NCBI GenBank assembly: GCA_038214135.1
Contig: JBBQSD010000222.1
Span: 1-6,602, forward strand
Source: JANLSE01 sp038214135
GTDB taxonomy: Bacteria; Chloroflexota; Chloroflexia; Chloroflexales; Roseiflexaceae
DNA: 6,602 bases
Reading direction: 5' to 3'
Part shown: in pieces, positions 1 to 5,581 of the stretch
Layout of the letters: every line of letters starts with the position of its first letter
Position numbering within the stretch: the first letter of the stretch is position 1
Position numbers and translations under genes: made by a program
Notes under the pieces: generated by a model
The model's input: only the letters and a program-made list of their open reading frames with translations
Told to the model about the DNA's origin: nothing
The model's database searches: none

Positions 1-1338
1 TTGTATTTTCTCGGTACCTTGTTGCACAAGGTAGTGTTGGAATGTTGTTGGCTTAGGGCCGCTGAGGATACGTGGATGGATCATTTGCTCTTGCAGGACA
101 TCAGCTTGCCCTGGCAGAAGCTTTCCATCACTGATGCTCACGCGCCCTGCACACGCTTGATGGAGCTGGACTTTTTCATGGCGCACAAAGCCAAACAGCG
201 CTTCCGCAATGTCGGTGATTAACGATCCATCCTGATTGCGTGGGCCGTATCGAATCTGTGTTGGTACAAAATCTGCAGGGCTGGAAGCACGATTCGCGCC
301 GGACCGAATGTACGGTATACGGAAGTTGGGGCTATGTCCAAAGTAGTGAATTTCTTTACCCTTACCCGGATCACAGTAAAAGATTGGCCGATTATCTTGC
401 AGCGCACCATACCTTGGCGAGAATGGACGATTTTCTTCATCTTTAAGATCAGTCGGCCCTTTCTGGAATTCCGTCAGACTGTGGCAATAATCCTCAATTG
501 CAGTCGTTGCAATCTTGATACGATTGGTTTGCCCCTTTGCAAGCACAACACAGTGATTGCAACGCTTCGTTCTCTGACCAGATTTGCCCGTCTCGCTCAT
601 GTTTCCACTTGTAACCAGTAGACCCTCATATATATGAACACCCGGCTTGTCGATCTTATCGACTACTGTTCGCCCATTTGGTGTTTGCTTATGGGTAAAG
701 CTGACTGCGATATACTGAGGTGCATAGTTTGTGCTATCGGTCATACGAATGAGCGGCACCGATGGTGGAATGTCTCGCTCACGAACCTTTATGAAACTAT
801 CGTTTTCAATAACATCTGCTGGTTGAACATACCAATCATCACTTTGTTTGATGAGATATCCAGCGCGCACATTTTTCAGTAAATCTCGGTATGGACGCGC
901 AAGTGGATCATCTTTCGTAGCTGCAACAGCACGGAAGAAGTAGCGTGGCACATCTGTAACCCGCTCGACTTTGCCATAGCCCGCAATTTCGATCATGCTA
1001 CGCAGCATTCCGCGCAAACTGCTGCCCGGAATCACTGGTTGCTCAGGATTGCCATGATGGAAGAAGGCGGCATATTCCTGCTTTTCAGCTTCGCTTAGCT
1101 TGTCCCAGCCCTTACCATCCAGTGCAGCAAAAATATCTGGTGTATGGCCCGCACGACTATAGAGTGGTGTTTCGGTGGTCAGCGTACACTCGATCTGGCC
1201 ACTCAGTCGCTGTGGATCATAGCCATTACGATCCGGCAGTGGTTGGGCGGGCACCACCTTTTCAGGCAGCGCTACGAAATTGTATGGGGCGATTGCCTGC
1301 CGTGAAGTATCAATGTGCCTGCGTTGTTTGGGTGTCAT
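1..1338 (-). CDS. TIGR03986/all1473-type RAMP protein, Cas7-insertion-like (N-terminal 446 residues, 3' end outside window)
   Basis: Reading from the ATG at 1338 gives 446 codons without a stop to base 1, so this is the N-terminal part of a larger protein; family members are usually several hundred residues. It is a divergent RAMP of the TIGR03986/all1473 family, called Cas7-insertion in the fused III-D variant, and likely forms the last, crRNA 3'-side backbone subunit. Visible family motifs: LTTETPLYSRAG (53-64), PEQPVIPGSSLRGMLRSMIE (98-117), DKIDKPGVHIYEGLLVTSGN (227-246), HYFGHSPNFRIPYIRS (331-346), DIAEALFGF (376-384) and ILSGPKPTTFQHYLVQ (424-439). The Csm3-type ID-x-x-V context is not clear here, so I do not predict target cleavage by this domain. 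A CNHC pair (C260, C263) could contribute to metal binding. AAGGAG lies seven bases before the ATG, and the start overlaps the csx19 stop (ATGA). Antisense frames across this stretch are shadows. Confidence 0.92.
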   Translation of the reverse strand, partial: MTPKQRRHIDTSRQAIAPYNFVALPEKVVPAQPLPDRNGYDPQRLSGQIECTLTTETPLYSRAGHTPDIFAALDGKGWDKLSEAEKQEYAAFFHHGNPEQPVIPGSSLRGMLRSMIEIAGYGKVERVTDVPRYFFRAVAATKDDPLARPYRDLLKNVRAGYLIKQSDDWYVQPADVIENDSFIKVRERDIPPSVPLIRMTDSTNYAPQYIAVSFTHKQTPNGRTVVDKIDKPGVHIYEGLLVTSGNMSETGKSGQRTKRCNHCVVLAKGQTNRIKIATTAIEDYCHSLTEFQKGPTDLKDEENRPFSPRYGALQDNRPIFYCDPGKGKEIHYFGHSPNFRIPYIRSGANRASSPADFVPTQIRYGPRNQDGSLITDIAEALFGFVRHEKVQLHQACAGRVSISDGKLLPGQADVLQEQMIHPRILSGPKPTTFQHYLVQQGTEKIQ

Positions 1339-1898
1339 CGGGTTGCTCCTTTCGGCGCTGTCAGGCTCACCAGGCGGCTTGCCTCAATTCGTACCATACC
1401 GGTCTGTGGATCTTCCTGCACATAGTGGCGTACCCGCAACCTCGCTCGCTTTGTGGCATCCACTTGTACGGTAAGTGGAATTGTGTGGCGTATTCCGCGG
1501 CCGCCCTCACTCAGTTGGGTGAAGCTAGCGTCAACCAAGCGCCCCTGATCACCCCACAACAAATAATCCTCATCCAGGCAGTGCTGCGAGCCGCCATGCG
1601 TATCGAGTTGGAGCCGAACGTGCAGTTGTGAATCATCACGCCACAGCAGCAGTTCGCCCGTTTCGCCAAACAGCCGCAGCTGTTGAATGGTTGTGACGCG
1701 CAGTTGGGCCGCATTGGAGGGCATGACCAGCACATCATCACGCAACTCACCCCAGATCACCCCATCATCGGCATGGGCCAGCAGCCATGGCAGATTCTGC
1801 TCGATCATCTGTTTTTGACACCAAGAAACCAAATCATCCTGTGGTGTCGGCAGATTGGTCTGGATGCTGGTTGTTATGATTGTAGGTATACGATTCAT
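1335..1898 (-). CDS. csx19: Csx19, subtype III-D-specific CRISPR-associated protein
   Basis: This 187-residue protein matches my recollection of the Csx19 family (TIGR03984), a protein found almost only in subtype III-D loci. Its length fits. Recognisable features are ADDGVIWGEL (43-52), LRLFGETGELLLWRDD (74-89), LDEDYLLWGDQGRL (108-121) and a C-terminal stretch RLRVRHYVQEDPQTGMVRIE then ASRLVSL (153-179). It reads as a small, mainly beta, soluble protein, with no signal peptide, membrane segment or RAMP glycine-rich loop. No catalytic motif is evident. As I recall, it is a component of the III-D variant effector complex, where a structural role is likely. Its position between the double Cas7 and the TIGR03986 protein is typical for III-D and supports the call. 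The ATG at 1898 overlaps the preceding stop (ATGA) and has GGAGG four bases upstream; its own stop overlaps the next start in the same way. Confidence 0.86.
   Translation of the reverse strand: MNRIPTIITTSIQTNLPTPQDDLVSWCQKQMIEQNLPWLLAHADDGVIWGELRDDVLVMPSNAAQLRVTTIQQLRLFGETGELLLWRDDSQLHVRLQLDTHGGSQHCLDEDYLLWGDQGRLVDASFTQLSEGGRGIRHTIPLTVQVDATKRARLRVRHYVQEDPQTGMVRIEASRLVSLTAPKGATR
1346..1351 (-). promoter_or_regulatory. Ribosome binding site of the TIGR03986-type gene
   Basis: AAGGAG lies seven bases before the ATG at 1338, inside the last codons of csx19. It supports the 4-base overlapping start over any later in-frame ATG. Confidence 0.8.
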
Positions 1899-3298
1899 TT
1901 TGCCTCCAGATAGGTGTGCAATGCTGCCACCAGGCGTTCAAATTCGGCTCGCTGCACGGTATCAATGCTCAAGCGGCCAGATTGTTGGGTGAGCATACAT
2001 GGCGTACTATCAGGAAGGCGAATTGTTGCAGCTGTACCATGCAGCCGACCACGCCCGATGCTGCTTGTGCCACCCAATGGCAGATCGGCGGTCCATAGAT
2101 CTTTCAGGAGCAAGAGCAGCAGCCCAGCCATCGCATCACCATTCTCGCTCTTCTGTTCGCAATCATCCATGCGCAGGCGCAGCTGAAGGGTTGTTGTGCC
2201 ACCAAGTACTGGTTGTTCACTGAACAAGGCCGTATCGAGGGCACCACCAGTGAAGCGATCAATACTGATGCGCTGCTGGACAAGTGGCTGAGAATCGATA
2301 ATATGTGCATCATCGACAATCAAGCCGCTGGCTTTGGCTTGGTTCTGCTCATGAGCATTGTGCTGAGGGCCAAACATGGCGTTGATCAGCTGCGTGCCTT
2401 GTGACCCGCCAATCGTTTCAATGGTTTTCACAATCTGATCGGCCCGAGCGCGTAATGCACCAGCCAGGCTACTGCCAGGAATGATCGGCCTGCCTGCTTC
2501 CGTCAGGTGAACAGTATCAGGCTGGCGCAGGCCATTGACTGGGGCAGGGGCACGGATGAGCAGACTCTCAACCATAAAATTGGCAGCTATTCGCAATTCA
2601 CGCGGGCGCACAATTGGTGCTGGGGTCGTTGCAAGCGCTACAGCAATTGCTTGAGGTTCTTCCGGTAGCGGCAGCGTTGGATCGGTGCGCAGCCATGCCA
2701 CCAGACCAGCTGGCTGGCGCAGATCGAAGCGCTGTACCTTCCAACCCGCCACCATGCAGCGTCCAAGCCCACGCGTACGACGTGCGCCAATTGAAATCTC
2801 ACCTCGTTCTAGTGCATCCAAGGCAGCAGTGAGCAACGCTAATCGTTGGGTATCATGGCTATCGCCATGAAGTTGTAATTCGAGGCGTAAAGGGAATATT
2901 GCACCAGCAGGCAATAGCTCCATATCGAATTTGCCGTTGCCATCAACTGTGCGAGTCCTAGGATCAATTCGCACGCCATCACGTACGATCGTGGGTTGAT
3001 CTTGTGCTAATGAATCTTCGACAATCAATGAACTCTGACCGCCCTGATCAAGTTGATCACCGCCCTTGGCTCCACCAAATACCAGTGGAACATCACAATG
3101 CGTAGCAACATATGCGCGCAGGGCACCAGCCAGTGATGTTCCTGGTAGGAGCGGCTGGCCTGCAACAGCATCGCGAGCAATCTCAAGATCGGTGCGCTGG
3201 CCTTGTTCGCCACTTCCCAGCAGAGCTGGGCTGGTTAGCACGAGATCGCCGGTAATCACAATCTGCTCGATCACGCGGCGTGAGCGTTGTGCTCGCAT
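1895..3298 (-). CDS. cas7: Tandem Cas7-Cas7 fusion (two Csm3-like RAMP domains, 'Cas7-2x' type)
   Basis: This 467-residue protein contains two complete Cas7 domains and would supply two consecutive crRNA backbone subunits. Domain 1 (about 12-190) has RTDLEIARDAVAGQPLLPG then TSLAGALRA (35-62), the thumb GVRIDPRTRTVDGNG (108-122) and the glycine-rich loop ISIGARRTRGLGR (168-180). Domain 2 (about 233-430) has QPDTVHLTEAGRPIIPGSSL then AGALRA (259-284), the thumb RISIDRFTGGALDTALFSE (343-361) and LPLGGTSSIGRGRLHG (406-421). D37 and D261 both align with the Csm3 catalytic aspartate, so each domain may cut target RNA. A Pro-rich, Gly-poor stretch (about 191-232) links the domains. The ATG at 3298 forms TAATG with the csx10 stop and is served by GAGGAG eight bases upstream; the stop overlaps the csx19 start as ATGA. 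The same double-Cas7 form occurs in the fused III-D variant. Two-domain architecture is directly visible; cleavage by both domains is inferred. Confidence 0.93.
   Translation of the reverse strand: MRAQRSRRVIEQIVITGDLVLTSPALLGSGEQGQRTDLEIARDAVAGQPLLPGTSLAGALRAYVATHCDVPLVFGGAKGGDQLDQGGQSSLIVEDSLAQDQPTIVRDGVRIDPRTRTVDGNGKFDMELLPAGAIFPLRLELQLHGDSHDTQRLALLTAALDALERGEISIGARRTRGLGRCMVAGWKVQRFDLRQPAGLVAWLRTDPTLPLPEEPQAIAVALATTPAPIVRPRELRIAANFMVESLLIRAPAPVNGLRQPDTVHLTEAGRPIIPGSSLAGALRARADQIVKTIETIGGSQGTQLINAMFGPQHNAHEQNQAKASGLIVDDAHIIDSQPLVQQRISIDRFTGGALDTALFSEQPVLGGTTTLQLRLRMDDCEQKSENGDAMAGLLLLLLKDLWTADLPLGGTSSIGRGRLHGTAATIRLPDSTPCMLTQQSGRLSIDTVQRAEFERLVAALHTYLEAK
1903..1907 (-). promoter_or_regulatory. 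Ribosome binding site of csx19
   Basis: GGAGG lies four bases before the ATG at 1898, within the end of the double cas7 gene, and supports the ATGA-overlapping start. Confidence 0.7.
2447..3145 (-). repeat. Internal duplication: two copies of the RAMP G-S/T-SLAGALRA segment in the double Cas7
   Basis: PGTSLAGALRA (3113-3145) and PGSSLAGALRA (2447-2479) begin at residues 52 and 274 of the same protein, 222 residues apart, and differ at one residue. They mark equivalent positions in the two Cas7 domains. Outside this motif the two domains share only scattered RAMP positions, so the duplication or fusion is old. Confidence 0.85.
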
Positions 3299-3780
3299 TA
3301 GTTATTCTCCTCTTGCTCACGAAGTTTACGGTTGGCAGCGTGTAACACCGCTCCCACCAAGTGCAGGGCAGTATGTCGGGCCAGCTGTTCATCACGGGCA
3401 GGTGCACTATCCGCAACTCGTGTATATGAACCTTCAATCTGAAGAGTACGCCACACCTGTTCTGGTTTGGAAAGCGTGCTAGCAATCCATTGATCAAGTG
3501 CTGTATTATCAAGGCGTGCTCGCTCAAATTGGCGACGCGCAACTGCCTCAAACTGCCCAAACCCGCTGAGAACCATGCTGGTATCGCGCTCTGGCAATGC
3601 CGTGCGAATAAGCTCTGCTATTCGGGCCAACTGGCTGCGCTCAGGAAGCAACCTAATTCTGGCATCATTGGCATATTTACGGATCGCGATATCGATCTGC
3701 TCGGCCTGCAAACGAGCGGCCATCGATTGGGCAAAGCGCTGTGATAGTGGCGTGAGCGGTTCAGCGCGGCGAGGAGTTAT
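3298..3780 (-). other. Cas11 (Csm2-like) helical domain fused to the C-terminus of Csx10
   Basis: This part of csx10 encodes residues 373-532, after the last RAMP motif. By eye it breaks into about five amphipathic helices: roughly 381-411, 413-436, 443-462, 464-486 and 502-529. Arg and Glu alternate with Leu, Ala and Ile, as in the all-helical small subunits. The size of about 160 residues suits Cas11/Csm2. It sits at the map position where III-D loci usually carry a separate csm2, and the fused III-D variant has Cas11 C-terminal to Cas5. Primary sequence of Cas11 is poorly conserved, so this call rests on helicity, size and position. Confidence 0.62.
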
Positions 3781-4896
3781 CGATTGGGCTTTATTGATCC
3801 GCATCTTTGCCGTATCGGTATGCCAGCCAAAGGCAACACGCCCATACCCTTCGGCACGGCGCTCACCGATTCCAGTTCGCTCAATCTGTTGAATGGCATC
3901 AGCCGAAAGCGCGCCACCAAGCGTTGCAACAAGCACACTACCAGTATCAAGTACGGCTGATTGAGGCAGTGGTAAGCCCCAGGTGCTGTTAAAACCGCCG
4001 ATCTGGGTCGTCGCAACGATGCTTCGTTCGCGATCCAGGGTGGCTGGAACACCCAGAATGTTGCTGAGGATGGCATCATTGGGTGTTCGTATCAGTGTGC
4101 CAGATGCGTTCCGCAAAATAGCTGGGCTGAGCAATGTGAGTAAAATTGATTCGCCTGCTGCATATTCAGTGATTGGCATGCTTATTTCTCGCCAATCAGC
4201 TGGAACCTGGCGGACTCGCAGATCAACACGCCCATAGTGAGCGCTACGCGAGCGCCCGATCCAGGCATCTGTGTCACGTAAGAGTTCAGTCAGCAGGTCA
4301 ACATCTTCGGGTTGATCGACCAGGATGATGCTGACAAACGATTGCCTAGCGGCCAGTGATTCATAGCGAAAGATTTCGCCCTGACCATCGCCAAGTGGCC
4401 GCCCTTTCTGTGGGTCACGAGCGATATGCACCGTAATGGTGCGGATTGGTTGCGCCAGTGTCACCGCGCTGTCAGTGAGTATACCGAACTGAGGAGTGAG
4501 CGGCTTCAGTTCTGAACCTTCGAAATCTTCTGTTTCCACCCACGATTCAGTCTCCCACTGTGGGTGGGCAGTATCATAGATCGGGAAATCTGGCTTATCC
4601 AGTTGCTCCTTGGGTGCCTGCCAACTTCTTGGTATCGGCAGGGTTCGGCTGCCATCACGCCCTTGTACATACCCATTCAAAAAGCGGGTCGTTCCATCAA
4701 GAAACAACCGCCGGAAGCGCGGATCAGCCGCTGCATCATTTGGGGAACTAATGCTGGCAAGGTAGCGGCGGATGCACAAGCCGCGCATCAGTCCGCCCGG
4801 GATGTAGCCGAATGTCACACTGCTATTTGGTTCGCCAAGTAATGCTGTCGCTAGCAATGGTTGGCGCAGTGTGATCGTACAGATGAGCGTATTCAT
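3298..4896 (-). CDS. csx10: Csx10 (Cas5-type RAMP of subtype III-D) with Cas11-like helical C-terminal extension
   Basis: Csx10 is the subtype III-D Cas5 equivalent, expected to hold the 5' handle of the crRNA next to Cas10. Residues 1 to about 365 show the Csx10 pattern: FGYIPGGLMRGL (29-40), LFLDGTTRFLNGY (64-76), HIARDPQKGRPLGDGQGEIF followed by RYESLAARQSFVS (157-189), WIGRSRSAHYGRV (212-224) and the C-terminal glycine-rich motif GIGERRAEGYGRVAFGW (342-358). RAMP motifs then stop, and about 160 further residues (373-532) follow. These have no glycine-rich loop, are rich in Ala, Arg, Gln, Leu and Glu, and look almost wholly helical. A separate csm2/cas11 gene would be expected just downstream of csx10 in III-D loci and is absent here, so I infer a fused Cas11 small subunit. 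The ATG at 4896 overlaps the cas7 stop (ATGA) and has GGAGG four bases upstream. The TAA stop shares one base with the next start (TAATG). The Csx10 call is firm; the Cas11 call is an inference. Confidence 0.93.
   Translation of the reverse strand: MNTLICTITLRQPLLATALLGEPNSSVTFGYIPGGLMRGLCIRRYLASISSPNDAAADPRFRRLFLDGTTRFLNGYVQGRDGSRTLPIPRSWQAPKEQLDKPDFPIYDTAHPQWETESWVETEDFEGSELKPLTPQFGILTDSAVTLAQPIRTITVHIARDPQKGRPLGDGQGEIFRYESLAARQSFVSIILVDQPEDVDLLTELLRDTDAWIGRSRSAHYGRVDLRVRQVPADWREISMPITEYAAGESILLTLLSPAILRNASGTLIRTPNDAILSNILGVPATLDRERSIVATTQIGGFNSTWGLPLPQSAVLDTGSVLVATLGGALSADAIQQIERTGIGERRAEGYGRVAFGWHTDTAKMRINKAQSITPRRAEPLTPLSQRFAQSMAARLQAEQIDIAIRKYANDARIRLLPERSQLARIAELIRTALPERDTSMVLSGFGQFEAVARRQFERARLDNTALDQWIASTLSKPEQVWRTLQIEGSYTRVADSAPARDEQLARHTALHLVGAVLHAANRKLREQEENN
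3307..3312 (-). promoter_or_regulatory. Ribosome binding site of the double cas7
   Basis: GAGGAG lies eight bases before the ATG at 3298, inside the final codons of csx10, and supports the TAATG start. Confidence 0.8.
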
Positions 4897-5579
4897 GATA
4901 CCTCCACCACATTGGCAAACTGGTCAAACCATTCCAGTGTTAGCTGTGGATCATCGATCTGTTCATGGGGCACGCTCGTATGCAAGCGCATGAGCATGCG
5001 CCCACGGCCACGATTACGTCCAATCCCACCACGCCGCACGCCCAGCACACAAGCCGCCAAGAGCGCTCGCGTCCGCTGATCAGGCTCAGTTGCGAAGGTC
5101 AGCATGGCAATCAGTGGCGTTTCGCGCAGCAGAACCCGCATGGAGCGCAGTGAACCAGTGGCGGCTGCTCCGGTTTCCTCGGCTATTGCTGTTTGGCGGC
5201 GAACACCCGTCAGGCTGGCAAAGATTTGATCAGGGCGGAGTTCGTTACATTCAACATTGCGGGCCAGTGCGTTATGCAGATCGGCAGGCAGTTGCGCCGG
5301 GCCTACCTGCATGATTGCTGTGCGCTGTTCGGTATCGGTGGAACCAACATCGCCAAACAGCCAGGTCGCTTCCCTATCCCATTGGTCACCACCTAGTGCT
5401 GCACGAATGAGATCGCATTCTTCTGCGAGTAGGCCTTTGAGAGTGCGGCCACTGATGAATGGGCAGCCAAGCTCATCGTGCTCGATCTCCAGATCAACAA
5501 AGCCAGCGATTCCACTGCCACTGCCAAAGGTTGCATCGCTCAACAGCCGTACTCCCAGATAATAGGATATGCTTGGCAT
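4893..5579 (-). CDS. cas7: Single-domain Cas7 (Csm3-like RAMP) backbone subunit
   Basis: This 228-residue protein is a Cas7/Csm3-type RAMP, close to the usual Csm3 length of about 210-250. Such proteins bind the crRNA in a helical backbone and cut bound target RNA. Visible signatures in order: GFVDLEIEHDELGCPFISG followed by RTLKGLL (residues 26-51), the Csm3 N-terminal region in which D29 aligns with the Csm3 catalytic aspartate of the ID-x-x-V pattern; RRQTAIAEETGAAATGSLR (127-145), the thumb hairpin; and a glycine- and arginine-rich loop, GVRRGGIGRNRGRGRM (180-195), typical of RAMPs. The ATG at 5579 is supported by GGAGGA six bases upstream. The stop overlaps the csx10 start as ATGA. In the fused III-D variant the corresponding Cas7 is the N-terminal domain of the Cas7-Cas5-Cas11 polypeptide; here it is a separate gene. 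Nuclease activity is inferred from the aligned aspartate. Confidence 0.91.
   Translation of the reverse strand: MPSISYYLGVRLLSDATFGSGSGIAGFVDLEIEHDELGCPFISGRTLKGLLAEECDLIRAALGGDQWDREATWLFGDVGSTDTEQRTAIMQVGPAQLPADLHNALARNVECNELRPDQIFASLTGVRRQTAIAEETGAAATGSLRSMRVLLRETPLIAMLTFATEPDQRTRALLAACVLGVRRGGIGRNRGRGRMLMRLHTSVPHEQIDDPQLTLEWFDQFANVVEVS
4901..4905 (-). promoter_or_regulatory. Ribosome binding site of csx10
   Basis: GGAGG lies four bases before the ATG at 4896, within the cas7 coding sequence. The spacing is somewhat short, but together with the ATGA overlap it supports this start. Confidence 0.7.
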
Positions 5580-5581
5580 CG

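Noticed and set aside
1..1338. A plus-strand gene set in the first 900 bases (frames at 1-222, 240-446, 334-621 and 634-882).
   Set aside because: The minus strand is open throughout this stretch and reads as a conserved TIGR03986-type protein, so the short plus-strand frames are shadows.
1122..1631. A 169-codon plus-strand reading frame.
   Set aside because: It lies antisense to the junction of csx19 and the TIGR03986-type gene, both well supported by family motifs and ribosome binding sites. Its translation resembles no known family.
3066..3482. A 138-codon plus-strand reading frame across the csx10/double-cas7 boundary.
   Set aside because: It is antisense to two clear RAMP genes, has low-complexity Ser/Arg/Pro content and no ribosome binding site that I can see. 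It is a shadow frame.
1895..5579. A single gRAMP/Cas7-11 gene broken by sequencing errors.
   Set aside because: The junctions are orderly ATGA and TAATG overlaps, each with its own Shine-Dalgarno sequence. A complete Csx10/Cas5 and a Csx19 are present, and both are absent from III-E effectors, so these are genuine separate genes.
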